DNA from: Cordylochernes scorpioides
Taxonomy: Eukaryota > Arthropoda > Arachnida > Pseudoscorpiones > Chernetidae
NCBI GenBank assembly: GCA_030710605.1
Contig: CP092864.1
Coordinates: 144,955,261-145,019,260 of the forward strand
Direction of reading: 5' to 3'
DNA length: 64,000 nucleotides
A program made the translations under genes and the position numbers. This document shows positions 10,057 through 20,336 of this stretch, in pieces. The notes beneath the pieces were generated by a model. The model saw only the letters and a list, made by a program, of their open reading frames with translations, made no database searches and was not told the DNA's origin. Every line of letters begins with the position of its first letter. Positions within the stretch are counted from its first letter, which is position 1.

Positions 10057-10327
10057 TATGAGGTATAAAAGTGGGGAAATAAACACGCCACAAGTTGGAA
10101 GAGGAACCTAGACAGCCAGAGAGAGACGGACTGGCACATCCAGGCGGCCGTTTGATTCGCACACAATCCCAAACTGTCTAAAATTACTGAGGTGTTAACT
10201 AACGTGTCCCAGTAGTCGCACTTGGAATGTCGCTGGTATGTCAAGTGACCGGACTTTACCCGTCTCTGTCTGAGTTGTCTCTCTGTAGGTTGGATTTATT
10301 ATTCCTGGAAGAATATATATTATGACA
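10057..10327 (-). repeat. LTR fragment (solo-LTR family)
   Basis: On the minus strand it starts TGTCATAATATATATTCTTC and resembles the 5' part of the solo LTRs at 10867 and 24063. Its 3' end (the GTCGACAGG region) is missing and it abuts a pogo MITE. Confidence 0.65.
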
Positions 10328-10331
10328 TATA

Positions 10332-10617
10332 TGTGGTATAATAAGCTGGGAGAAGAGAAATAAACACACCAAAATTTGGAGAGGAACCCAGAAAACCAGA
10401 GAGAGAGAGAGGAAGAGACGGGACCAGCACAGCCGGGCGGCCGTTCGTGACGTCCACAATCCCCAACTGTCTTAAAAGTCCCGAGGTTTTAACTAACGTG
10501 TCCCAGTAGTCGCACTTGGAATGTCGCTGGTGTCTCAAATGACCGGACTTTACCCACCCGTCTGGTTTGTCTGTAGGTTGGCTCTATTATTCCTGGAAGA
10601 ATTTATATTAAGACACA
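10332..10617 (-). repeat. LTR fragment, tandem with the previous one
   Basis: Starts on the minus strand near 10617 with TGTGTCTTAATATAAATTC and runs in the same orientation as 10057-10327. The two share long blocks (GACACGTTAGTTAA, GCGACATTCCAAGTGCGACT). They may be remains of a deleted element or two separate insertions. Confidence 0.6.
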
Positions 10618-10699
10618 TACATTGTGTCACGGTCTTACGCAATTCTGGCCTTAACTACCCGTTTCATGATTTTTCAGGATGCCTGAATGAGCAGTTTTT

Positions 10700-10860
10700 T
10701 GGTCCTTGAGGTACAGCTTGCACCACGCTGATTAGGGTCAATAGCCTAAAACGCGACCGTGGTTAGCTTTTCTTGATTAATCAAGAATGGGTATTTGGCC
10801 AATTCTGGAAGCCATCAGCAACTTTCAGTTGCATGATAAGGAGATGCCTTTTTCATAATA
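10700..10860 (+). mobile_element. Penelope-like end with degenerate hammerhead
   Basis: Around 10717-10765 the sequence has CCACG, CTGATTA, then TAAAAC and CGTGG. Stem I still pairs (CCACG/CGTGG), but both core boxes are changed. The following TTTTCTTGATTAATCAAGAA and GGCCAATTCTGGAAGCCATC match the flank of the hammerhead at 38592. Confidence 0.55.
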
Positions 10861-10866
10861 TATATA

Positions 10867-11220
10867 TGTCATAATATATACTCTTCCTGGAATAATAAAA
10901 CGGACCTACAGTCGATCCAGAGAGGGATGGGCAGCTGAAGGGTGTCACTTTAGACATCAGGACATTCCAAGGGGGCTCCTGGGGGCCGTCACTTGGCACC
11001 TCGGGACCTTGGAGACAGTTGGATCATTGTGTGCGACACGAACGGCCGGCCGCCTGGCGGTGCCGGGTCCGTCTCTCCCGTCTATCTCTCTGGTTGGCTT
11101 CCAAATTCCTCTACCAAATCGTAGTGTGATTATTTCTCTTTCCCCTCATTATTATTATATTATAACATAAAGAGTCGACAGGAGCTTATCACAGAAGAGT
11201 CGACAGGATATTATCACACA
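10867..11220 (+). repeat. Solo LTR, 354 bp
   Basis: Begins TGTCATAATATATACTCTTC and ends with a doubled GTCGACAGG motif and TTATCACACA. It is flanked by TATA at 10863-10866 and 11221-11224. The copy at 24063-24416 has exactly the same length, motif order and target. The doubled GTCGACAGG end also occurs in the LTRs of the element at 45026-50212 (minus strand), so these belong to related LTR lineages. Confidence 0.8.
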
Positions 11221-11339
11221 TATATATATATGTTGAGAGAATAAATATGCATTTTATATTGGATATATAAGGATATGCGTTAAAAGAGAAACCTCTCCTC
11301 TTTTGAGAATACATAAAAAACTGCATTTTGTATAACACC

Positions 11340-11460
11340 TCAATACGCATGGTTGGTAATGAAGAATAGCCATAACATCAGATTTGGGAAATACTCAGAC
11401 AAAAAGCCAACTTGTATACCATGGTTTCTTACTATGGCCCTCATCAGTACAGGGAGGTTT
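11340..11460 (-). mobile_element. Penelope-like end with hammerhead (11412-11451)
   Basis: The minus strand has stem I TGTA, core CTGATGA, core GAAA, stem III ACCATGGT, cleavage triplet GTA, stem I TACA. Stem II has lost pairing (GGGCCATAGTAA). Sister copies lie near 22800 and 34358. Confidence 0.65.
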
Positions 11461-11511
11461 CTATTTCATAATATTCTATGGGAGAAGTTATGAATCGGTC
11501 GAATTTATCAA

Positions 11512-11805
11512 AGCGTGTTATCGGTGCAAGGATGGTCTAAACCGTTGGTTCGATTCCCGCATTGGGAACCTTTTTTTGGTTAATAAAAATAATGCCCCAT
11601 AGGCCCCCGATTCTTTCAAAAGTCCAACCCCACCAGCAAGTGCAAGTAACCAAACGGGGCTCTGGCCCATTTCTATGTGCAAAGTCGAACTGCTTTTCAC
11701 ATGTGTAGACATGTGATGCACTTGCATTAAAAGCAGTTGCCTACTTCTACACACCATGGTTATTATGGCCTGTACCACGTGTACTAGGGATAAGCAAAAA
11801 AAAAA
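11512..11805 (+). repeat. SINE-1, near full length with A-tail
   Basis: Head GGATGGTCTAAACCG with B-box GGTTCGATTCCCGCATTGGG, T-rich tract, body (CGATTCTTTCAAAAGTCCAA, GTGCAAGTAACCAAACGGGG, GAACTGCTTTTCACATGTGT), 3' end CGTGTACTAGGGATAAGC and an A10 tail. The usual CGACCGCTACGACC of the head is deleted here. Pol III promoter boxes plus an A-tail support a LINE-mobilised tRNA-derived SINE. Confidence 0.85.
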
Positions 11806-11939
11806 GTTACAATTATAAGACATCTATAATGAAACCTTGAATATTCTTTCAACAAAACGCAAAAATGGAATACCCATTCCAAGAGTCTAGCATCATTATC
11901 ACTATAAAAGGAAGATCGAAAAATGCAATATAACAGGGT

Positions 11940-12115
11940 ATGGTAGATTAAACTGGCGAAACCACTGGGAGGGTTCACCACTGATGAGCCAGGCCCTCCT
12001 ATTAATTTTTCCATTGCAATAAGGGCAGTAGAAATTGTTTATTTATAAAAAAGAATCATACGCGTCTATAATAGTTTCGAATTTTGATAACAGATGGTGC
12101 GCTGATGTATCAACG
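11940..12115 (+). repeat. Family P copy with full permuted motif (11953-11992)
   Basis: Order: CTGGC, GAAA, CCACTGGGAGGGTTCACCA, CTGATGA, GCCAG. The two outer 5-mers pair perfectly. Flanks TTTTCCATTGCAATAAGGGC and ACGCGTCTATAATAGTTTCG match other copies. Confidence 0.65.
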
Positions 12116-12119
12116 AACG

Positions 12120-12544
12120 TAGGACCTCCAAGAGTTGGGTTAGGATGAACTAAATGTGAAGATAGAGGGAATAATTCAGAGTGTACCGTCGATTGCCACA
12201 GCTCGAGGATCAGCTACAAGTGGGGCTAGCCAATAATGGGAATGGCATCATCAGGAGCTGGCAGCCTTCCATATTGATCTCTCTAGCTCGACTGTTTCAG
12301 TGCCATTTGGAAGCAGGTACATTACTCGAGTGGTATACACTGCCGATAGCTAGGGTTTAATTCCTAGTCACTTCTATTTATATACTACGATCGAAAGTTT
12401 AAAACATTGCAGATACTCATGCGTCACCTTCACTCTGGAATTCTCATGTCTACAGTTCAACTACTTCTTACATACTTCGTTGTATTTCCTATCTACTTAT
12501 AGTCGACAGAAATCATATATTTTCATTTGACACATATAAATATA
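12120..12544. repeat. Unit preceding the 91-bp array
   Basis: The segment from about 12310 (ATTACTCGAGTGGTATACAC, CTATTTATA, TCATGCGTCACC) recurs at about 12910 and 13840, each time between blocks of 91-bp repeats, giving a higher-order repeat. 12120-12300 is unique, with no gene. Confidence 0.6.
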
Positions 12545-14240
12545 CAGTAGAACCTCCCTGTGAAGGACAACACCTAATTGCAGAGTCAAAGCGTCTTTTA
12601 GTGAGAGGTGTCCTCTAACCAAAGAGTTGCTAAATAGAGTAGAACCTCCCTGTAAAGGACAACACCTAATTGCAGAGCCAAAGTGTCCTTTAGGGAGAGG
12701 TGTCCTCTAACTAAAGAGTTGATAAATACAGTAGAACCTCCCTGTAAAGGACATCACTTAATTGCAGAGCCAAATTCTCCTTTAAGGAGAGATGTCTTCT
12801 AACCAAAGAGTTGCTAAATAGAGTAGAACCTCCCTGTGAAGGACATCACCTAATTGCAGAGTCAAAGTGTCTTTTAGTGAGATATGTCCTCTTACCGGAT
12901 AGTTGCTAAATACATTACTCGAGTGGTATACACTGCCGATAGCTAGGGATTGATTATCGATCTCTTCTATTTATATTACGTTTGAAAGTTAAAACATTGT
13001 ACATGATCATGGTCATGCGTTAGATTCACTCTGGAATTCAAGAAGTCGATGGACGAGTAGGTAACACCCTCGATTCCCGACAGTCGTAAACTGGGATTGA
13101 ATCCCGTGTTAACCTTTTTGTTTAATATCTGGATAACCTTCATATATTATTCATTGTTTCAATCATCATAAACTAGGTTTCTCTTGTTGAGCGGTACCTA
13201 ATAAAGTGATTTTGAAACTGAACTCTGGAATTCTCGTGTATACATGTTTACTACTTCTTATATACTAAGTAAAATAAGTAAATTATCGAATAAACGATAA
13301 ACGGCTACTTCTTACAAACTTCGTAGTTATTTCCTGTGTACTTCTACTGTACAGAAATCATAGATTTCTATTTAAAACATATATAGACAGTAGAACCTTC
13401 CTGTAAAGGACATCTTATTGCAGAGCCAACGTGTCCTTTAGGGAGAGGTGTCCTCTAACCAAAGAGTTGCTAAATACAGTAGAACCTCCCTGTAAAGGAC
13501 ATCACCCAATTGCAGAGTCAAAGTGTCCTTTAGGGAGAGATGTCCTCTAACCAAAGAGTTGCTAAATACAGTAGAACCTCCCTGTGAAGGACAACACCTA
13601 ATTGCAGAGCCAAGATGTCCTTTAGGGAGAGGTGTCCTCTAACTAAAGAGTTGCTAAATACAGTAGAACCTCCCTGTGAAGGACAACACCTAATTGCAGA
13701 GCCAAAGTGTTCTTTAGTGAGAGGTGTTCTCTTACCAGAGAGTTGCTAAATACAGTGAAACCTCCCTGTAAAGGACAACACCTAATTGCAGAGCCAAAGT
13801 GTTCTTTAGTGAGAGGTGTTCTCTTACCAGAGAGTTGCTAAATACATTACTCGAATGGTATACACTGCTAATAGCTAGGGATTGATTCCCGATCTCTTCT
13901 ATTTTTATACTACGTTTGAAAGTTTGTAGATGCTCATGCGTCACCCTTACTATGAAATTCTCGTGTCTACTGGTTTACTACATTTTATATACTTCGTAGT
14001 TATTTATTGTCTACTTCTAGTTTACAGAAATCATAGATTTACATTTGACACATTTAATATATAGTAGAACTTCCCTGTAAAGGACAACACCTAATTGCAG
14101 AGTCAAAGTGCCCTTTAGGGAGAGATGTTTTCTTACCGGAGAGTTGCTAAATTGTGAAAATGGTAATTTTGCGAATGAAAACTGTCCTTTTTAGAAAGGT
14201 ATCCGCTAGCGGGGTGTCCGTTAAAGGGGTGTTCTACTGT
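12545..14240. mobile_element. Pogo-like MITE inflated by 91-bp tandem repeats
   Basis: Left end CAGTAGAACCTCCCTG preceded by TA; right end GGGGTGTTCTACTG followed by TA. Inside are blocks of a ~91-bp unit (CAGTAGAACCTCCCTG, AAGGACAACACCTAATTGCA, GAGAGGTGTCCTCTAACC, AGAGTTGCTAAATA): four at 12545-12912, five at 13388-13848, one at 14064-14160, separated by the longer unit described at 12310. Each 91-bp unit begins with the terminal repeat itself. No transposase. Confidence 0.75.
13035..13225 (+). repeat. SINE-2 (tRNA-Ser-like head)
   Basis: TGGACGAGTAGGTAACACCC resembles a serine-type A box region and GGGATTGAATCCCG a B box. The tail TTTTTGTTTAATAT, CATAAACTAGGTTTCTC and GTGATTTTGAAAC are shared in order with 42640-43090. 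It lies within the 12545-14240 repeat complex. Confidence 0.65.
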
Positions 14241-14417
14241 ATCAACATCTGACCTGTTTGTCTCTATTTTTTTTCATGATTATTTATTTCCCAATGCTTT
14301 ACACCAGAACGATGTTGGAAAGATGAAAGAAAGGTAAACCTTCAGACTGAAGTCAAAAATGGATGAATATTGACATAGATTAACACAAAGCAATATCGCG
14401 CCATCTATACATATAAA

Positions 14418-14627
14418 ATGAAAGGATTTAAAAGCACAAATGTTTATTTCATACACAATACAAACTTCTACTGTCCTTACTGCGATGAAAGAATATATTG
14501 TGAGGGTTCACCACTGATGAGCCAAGCCCTCCCAATATATTTTTTCATCGCAGTAAGGATAGTAGAAGTTTGTATTGTGTATAAAAAAGAAACATTCGTG
14601 CTTTTAAATCCTTTCATTTTGTATTGA
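14418..14627. mobile_element. Foldback element centred on the family P motif
   Basis: Arms of about 90 bp pair (ATGAAAGGATTTAAAAGCAC with its complement near 14610; CAAACTTCTACTGTCCTTAC with its complement near 14560). The centre is GAGGGTTCACCACTGATGAG. The GAAA half of the motif is absent, so only the CTGATGA half persists. Confidence 0.7.
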
Positions 14628-14734
14628 CATAGATGTCGTCTGTCAGATCCAGGAAACAATTCAGTTGAACCATCATCAGAATACCAGGGAGGAAAAGGAT
14701 CCAACAGGATCCAAGGATTCGACCATCTAGCTCA

Positions 14735-14792
14735 GATTGCTAGACGTCATAGGGAGATGACAGCTACTCAATTCTCCAATGAGCTACAATGG
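14735..14792 (+). pseudogene. Tc1 transposase fragment
   Basis: A run of codons reading ARRHREMTATQFSNEL matches the AKRHREMTSIQLSNEL segment of the Tc1 transposase at 55264. The fragment ends at the hAT insertion. Confidence 0.6.
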
Positions 14793-15089
14793 TCTAGACC
14801 AAGGGTCGGCAAATGCGGCTCTTTGGATGTGAAACTGAGGTTATTTATATAGTCCCATACGTATATATTATCTATGCGAGTTCTATTTATGTTGGCAAGA
14901 AAAATAAGTGGCTCTTTAAAAACTTTTAAAGTTTGTAAATTATATTTTTGGCTCTTTCATTTCAAATTGCGGCTTGCGAGCCATATGCGGTTCTTTGTAT
15001 GTAAGAGTTACGGCTCTTTGTATAGTTCCATACTTTTTAAGGAAGAAAAATTTTTTTTTTTGCAACAAGTTTCTTTTATTCTGCAATTT

Positions 15090-15124
15090 GGCAAGCTTTC
15101 AGGCGTTAGCCTATCATCAGGCCG
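15090..15124 (-). ncRNA. Hammerhead-like motif
   Basis: Minus strand: GGC, CTGATGA, stem II (AGGCTAACGCCT), GAAA, self-complementary AGCT, then T as cleavage base, GCC. Both core boxes are intact and stem I pairs GGC/GCC. Stem III has no loop in a monomer, so only a dimer could fold fully. Confidence 0.6.
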
Positions 15125-15324
15125 ATCCCGCAAATACAAAATCTAAACTATATATAGGCGTAGAACTGATCTTACCGGAAATAAACAAATTGTAATAAAA
15201 ATTTTTTTATAGTGATAGTTCCATACGCAAATATTAATTTATATATATATAAAAAAAAACATTTAAAAATCGTTCTGAATCGATTAACGAGGACTAGGCA
15301 TTGATTCTATCTCTCATCCACTTG

Positions 15325-15445
15325 TACTTACACACACACACAAAGCTTTATTAAGACCACCGATCTTATAGAGATTCACCACAGGAAGAAATAATAGATG
15401 GAGCTCCTATACTCCAGGCAGCGCAGCACCCAACAACAGCCTCCT
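15325..15445 (-). repeat. Retroposon 3' end with TG-microsatellite tail
   Basis: Minus strand: GGAGCTCCATCTATT, GGTGAATCTCTATAAGATCG, GGTCTTAATAAAGCTTTG then a (TG)n tail. It is the single-copy relative of the 127-bp satellite unit at 1791-2940 and carries a possible AATAAA signal. Upstream (15445-15870) may be more of the same retroposon, but I see no coding region. Confidence 0.55.
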
Positions 15446-15999
15446 GGTCCGACCTATGTCCAATGGCTACACGTTCCTTCGTGCATACGTCAAGGTTAAC
15501 GAATTACTTACAGACTAGTGTGGAATCAGCCGCGTTCAGCTACTTGTACTCGTTTTCCACCGCACTTCTCCCCCGTGTCGTCCACTGTCCTCAGTCCGTC
15601 TCTTGGTCGTCTTCAGATGTTTCTATGTAGGTTTTAATTCGACACAAGACAATTTGGTGTCTTCACCAGTACTTCTGCTGTGACGTATAGTTTGTTGTTT
15701 CAAGTAAAAGAGTTAGAAACCAATTATCATCTCAAAGTTATGTATTTACATATTGTCAGGAGGACAGAGTTTCCTGGTATTCCCTCTTATCTGGACTGGA
15801 CCGACCGGTCGGGGTAAACAGTGGCGACACGTGGAAGAAGGAAAAACTCAGTTCTCCTCTCTTGTTCTAACTGCTGGGTCGATTTGACTCATGTACATTG
15901 TAACTTTTATATTTAAAATATTTCCTATAACTAATTAAATAAATATTTAAAGTAATTCGGAAGCCTGTTTAATTATTTTTCTTCGCGACAATATATATA

Positions 16000-16315
16000 A
16001 TCCCTAAATATATTTAATGTATGTTTATATGTATATATGTATGTATGTTTGTCGGCTATACATATCCAAAATACGTAACTAATCTGCCTGAAATTTTAAC
16101 AGTATATAGAGTAGAATCTGGAAAAACTTATAGGCATTTTTCAGGCTTCAATCTCGAATATCCTTGGAGTTATTAACAAATTATCAACAAATTTTTCCTA
16201 TTTCACTCACTAACAGCGCCACACTGCGGTAACTTAGAGAAGTAAACAACCACGTGGAGCCCTCACACGGAGCGACGGAATTGAATAGTGACCTTGAGTG
16301 ACGTAATTCGGCTAG
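16000..16315 (+). mobile_element. Helitron-like fragment
   Basis: Ends TGAGTGACGTAATTCGGCTAG near 16315, matching the CTAG end and subterminal sequence of 8841-9290 in opposite orientation, but without the GC-rich hairpin. Weak call. Confidence 0.35.
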
Positions 16316-16832
16316 TATTAATATAAAAACCAAAGTAAAGGTAGGTAACATAATAAGTATTATATTTTGAAATACATATCATACCTTTTTCCCAAATAAG
16401 ATACTATTATAAATAAATGATATTTTTCTTATATTAATAAAAAAACAATAGATTCGTTTTTTTTTTAAATCAAAAAACCTTTTTTAGAATGTGTTTGCGA
16501 GTACTATTCATCGTTTGAAGAAAAAAATATGGCTCTTTAAAAACTGAAATTTTGTGAATTGTAATTTTTGGCTCTTCTGAATCAAAAGTTTGTCGAGCCC
16601 TAGTCTAGACTGACTACCCATAGAAGCAATATTATCACATGGACTATCTTTGTTTATAAAAGCTATGTATTTTTATTGTATGTAATAATATTGTTGAATT
16701 ATATTTTTGCGTATTTTATTATCATTTTAAAAAAGAATAAACTTATTGATTATATTTTAAGGTTTGTTTTCTTTTAAATTGGTTAGAGATAGTCACTAAA
16801 ACGTATGAATAATTTATATCTTCTTCTTCTTC

Positions 16833-17180
16833 TTTATTATCTCCACTCAATCATATTAGGATATCAAATTGTGACCCTTGATGGTGTCTGTTTGACAACC
16901 ATCATGATTGGGTGAAGTAGAATGCCTTTGCCTTTGTTATTAAGACTGGGAACACTACTCAGTGGCAGGCCGACTTAGCTCCAAAGGAAATGGTCACCTC
17001 TGACATGAGGAACAGACGCCATGTGCAGCCACTCCTAACATGGAGTACAAACACTGCTCATCCTGTATCTTTGGATTAGGAGCCCTTACAGGGTACTCAG
17101 CCGGGCCAGCTGAGCCCAGGTTTTTTATTGAGCTTCTTACTGCTCCTTTTTCATCCGGGCTTGGGACCGGCAAAGGCGGA
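16833..17180 (+). repeat. Interspersed repeat R340, copy 1
   Basis: One of three copies (others 25928-26295 +, 33722-34060 -). Landmarks: TCCACTCAATCATATTAGGA, GGTGTCTGTTTGACAACC, CAGTGGCAGGCCGACTTAGC, CATCCTGTATC, GGCAAAGGCGGAGTT. It is moderately GC-rich compared with its surroundings. No frame is conserved between copies, so it is probably a retroposon 3' untranslated segment of unknown family. Confidence 0.7.
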
Positions 17181-17238
17181 GTTATAAATATATAATTTTA
17201 TATAATAACGGGTAGCAGGCTTCACTTATCATGTGAAA

Positions 17239-17640
17239 GGGGGGTCGGCGAAAGGATGATCTAAACCGTTGGTTTTCGACCGCTACGACCCAGAATCGAA
17301 TCCAGCATTGGGCACTTTTTTTCTAATTAAAATATTCTCCAATAGCCTCCAATTCTTTCAAAAGTCCAACACCACAAGCGAGTGCAAGTAATCAAACAGG
17401 GCCTCTGGCACATTTGTAAGTGCAAAAGTCGAACTTCTTTTCACATGTGTAGATATGTAGTGCACTTACAGTAAAAGCAGTCGCCTACTTCTACCCACCA
17501 TGATTATGATGGCCTGTACCACGTGTACTAGGGATAAGCAAAACTGCTTTTAACATGTGGAGATATGTGCTGCACTTATAGTGAAGCAGTCGCCTACTTC
17601 TACCCACGTACGTCGCCTGTACCACATGAACTAGGGATAA
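17239..17640 (+). repeat. SINE-1 with duplicated 3' part
   Basis: Head GGGGGTCGGCGAAAGGATGA, TTCGACCGCTACGACCCA and a mutated B box; complete body to GGGATAAGCAAAA near 17543; then a second partial body (CTGCTTTTAACATGTGGAGA to GAACTAGGGATAA) to 17640. The duplication could be a second truncated insertion into the A-tail. Confidence 0.75.
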
Positions 17641-17854
17641 TAATTTGATAAAATTTATAGTTAATTTTAATTATGAGGGTCAGGCTTCACTTGTCATATG
17701 ATCTATCATATTTTAGATTAATACACTGTTTGACAAACCTATAACCTGTTTGACTATCCTGTGAAAACTATACTTATATCCAAAATATAAAAACTATTAA
17801 ACACGGGTTTTCCTTTTAAAATAAAGTAAGCTATGAGCTGTAAGGTAAATTAAA

Positions 17855-17894
17855 TTGGCGAAACCGCTGGGTGGGTTAACCACTGATGAGTCAA
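17855..17894 (+). repeat. Family P motif
   Basis: TTGGC, GAAA, CCGCTGGGTGGGTTAACCA, CTGATGA, GTCAA. The outer 5-mers pair with one G-T wobble, in keeping with stem covariation across the family. Confidence 0.6.
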
Positions 17895-18024
17895 ACCTTC
17901 CTAATTATTTTCAAATTTTTAATTTTTAATTTTTAATTTTCATATTTTTATATTTTACTCTATATTTGTAAAATCATCATGAATGTTCTTTAGCTTGCTT
18001 GTTCAATATACTCGGGCAATTTTG

Positions 18025-18275
18025 TTCATACTTGGTTATCTCATGTGTCTTCAATAAAGGTCACTGTAATATCTTTCAGAGTTATTGTCTGAATCCCGAT
18101 ATACATGGTAAAAGGTACAACTTACTTAGGTTTTGTCCATGAGTGTATATTGGTTATTTCGTGTGTCTTCAATAAAGGTCACTGTAATATCTTTTAGAGT
18201 TATTGTCTAAATCCCGATATACATGCTAAAAGGTACAACTTCCTTAAATACTGTCTATGAGTGTATAGTTACCAA
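18025..18275 (-). repeat. MITE family A, two partial copies
   Basis: Two head-to-tail right halves (TCTTCAATAAAGGTCACTGT, CCGATATACATG, CCATGAGTGTA). Confidence 0.75.
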
Positions 18276-18359
18276 AACCACGATATAATACATGTAATAT
18301 TCAGGTGTGTGTTGAAATGTTATTTCTAAACTGAAGAGCAAGAAATATATTAGAACAAA

Positions 18360-18783
18360 ACTAAATATTAGTTAAACTGAGAAGTCACAACTAGGGACGT
18401 ACAACCAGATCGTTAATAGATGTGGATGGACAATTTTAAGTAAATATGACAAAGGCCTCATCGATACAGCAACCGTCCATGGCAGCTAATGTCTGTCAAT
18501 GAACCTGGAAGAGCCTTAAAAGGAAGCGGCTCTAATGGAGTTGCCATTAGACCTCGTCAAAGTTTGATGAGAAGACCGAGTTGTCCAATAGAGAAGCCTT
18601 ATTGTCTATGGAGCTCTAACAATAACCATAATATCCTCATTGTTGTGAATTGCTTCAAATATTTATTGATATATTGCTTGGTTTATATCCTAAGCGATAT
18701 TACAATTCTGAATTGCATATGGAAATCTATTGTTATTATTTTTGTGGAAATGTACAGAATGTGGTAAACTGGATAACTACCTT
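18360..18783. other. No gene recognised
   Basis: An open frame of 92 codons at 18489-18767 has no recognisable motif. AT-rich; no known repeat identified. Confidence 0.4.
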
Positions 18784-19215
18784 TGTAAAACGACATTTGA
18801 AATAATATTTATATATGTTTTTCTTTTCAACGAAAATTCAAAATTTATTTCAAGGAGAAATAACGATTATTTCTAACCTTTTGAATGAGGTTTGAAAGGG
18901 TGAATTGTGAAGAGTAATGATAAACGGAAAAATAAAAGTGTCTAGGGATGGGAACCGAACCCACAGTGTTCCGCTTACCGGGCAGATGCTATGTCCACTA
19001 GGCTATCCTGCCCATCCCTGGACACACTTTTATTTTCCGTTTATCATTACTCTTCACAATTCATCCTTTCATACCTCATCCAAAAGGTTAGAAATAATCA
19101 TTATTTCTCCTTGAAATATATTTTGAATTTTCGTTGAAAAGAAAAACATGCGGTATAGTTTTTCAAATGTCGTTTTACAATCATAAGCCGCATTATATTA
19201 TATTGTTTTATAACT
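18784..19215 (+). mobile_element. SINE-3: palindromic tRNA-cored retroposon
   Basis: Arms of about 170 bp are inverted (AACGACATTTGAAA left, TTTCAAATGTCGTT right; also TTATCATTACTCTTCACAAT). The centre holds a tRNA-like sequence on the minus strand with TAGCCTAGTGGACATAGCAT (A box) and GTGGGTTCGGTTCCCAT (B box arm). The right side has an extra tail with AAGCCGCATTATATT. Flanking ATAACTACC and ATAACTATC are a possible target duplication. Confidence 0.7.
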
Positions 19216-19689
19216 ATCATTGGCAGGCATATATAAACTCTTATACGTATATGACGCGTTATTTATTTTTGAAAAAAAATCTCTATATTAATATTTGGTG
19301 GTGGTGTTGCTTATCTCCATGGTTAAACCAATTCCTGAAGTCCACTTCTCTCCAATTTTGTGATGGTAGTTATAGGCCTGGGGTCCTCTATTGTCAGTTC
19401 TGAGCATGATATGTTCCGGAGAAGCTTCCGTACTATTGAATTTCAAGCAGTTATTGAAGGTTTTTTGTCCATTTTGAAATTTTAAGGTTTTTATATGGTT
19501 ACTTCATAGTCTTGATAAAGATTTTATTGATTTCTAACATTAATATTATCTTTATATAAATAGGATCGTAGCTCTATCTCTCTTTATATATTCGTATAAA
19601 ATGTAAAATCACCCCTGTGTGTGCATTGTATCACTGAATAGTAATAAATAATATACAAAAATCGAACAGCCATTATCGTTTCTCAAGGC

Positions 19690-20336
19690 CCCTGAAGGAG
19701 CTTTAAAGAGATTCTTAACTTTCTTACACCACAGTTTATTGTATCAAGAAGCATTTTGCCGATAGTGACATGACAGGAAGAACGTCTGCAACATGCGTCA
19801 ACCAAACAGAGTAAGAGAAAATAAAAGTTTGTTAAAAATGTCAAGGAAAATATTAATGGAGATCTTGAGCAGTTAAAGAGGACCATATTCAAAGAGATGG
19901 ATGTTGAACTTATGACAATTATGTCAGAACTGTCTATGAAGACTTAGGTATCAAGTCCTATTGTGCCATCGGAAAGATCATTTGATGACTGGGACTATGA
20001 AATAAAGCCTAATGCACTCCTCAACAACCTGAAACATGACTTTTGTGGCATGCTGAGATTCTTTTTCGATGAAAAGAACTTGATGTCGACCAAAAGGTAA
20101 ATTCCAATAATGATCTTTGGATCTGTAGATATCCCTCAGATTGACCTGTCGCAATGTACACTTGATGATGGTGCTTGGTGTCATCAGCAGTAAAGGTAAG
20201 ATGTCATGACCCCCCACCTCTTTGAGCTGGGCTTCAGAATGAACGCTGGCACCTACATCGATGTACTGGATGTTATTGTAAAGCCTTGGATAGATATGGT
20301 GGCCGAGGGAAAGGATGATGTCTTCCAACAGAACTA
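19690..20336 (+). pseudogene. mariner-like transposase pseudogene
   Basis: Across several frames the plus strand encodes recognisable pieces of a mariner DDE transposase: VYEDLGIKSY (end of the DNA-binding region, ~19930), ALLNNLKHDFCGMLRFFFDE followed by KN (first catalytic D region, ~20010-20090), then an uninterrupted run from 20199 that includes VMTPHLFELGFRMNAGTYID and ends DDVFQQN. It stops at the position of the second catalytic aspartate (QQD in the family, QQN here). Frameshifts and stops are frequent. The 3' third is absent. I did not find terminal repeats. Confidence 0.75.

Larger units (their letters stand above)
14800..16602. mobile_element. Non-autonomous hAT element, 1803 bp
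   Basis: Terminal sequences CAAGGGTCGGCAAATG (left) and TTTGTCGAGCCCTA (right) are the imperfect inverted repeats typical of hAT elements. A perfect 8-bp target duplication GTCTAGAC flanks it at 14792-14799 and 16603-16610. Subterminal regions on both sides repeat GGCTCTTT motifs. No hAT transposase is visible; the interior holds later insertions (Penelope-like at 15035-15200, retroposon tail at 15325, Helitron-like near 16000-16315). Confidence 0.85.

Noticed and set aside
12545-13850. Regular repeats suggesting a CRISPR array
   Set aside because: Units are contiguous with no unique spacers, the units are too long, and the context is a eukaryotic MITE.
18949-19016. Functional tRNA gene inside SINE-3
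   Set aside because: The anticodon loop has C at position 33, the acceptor arm varies between copies, and the sequence is always embedded in the repeat.
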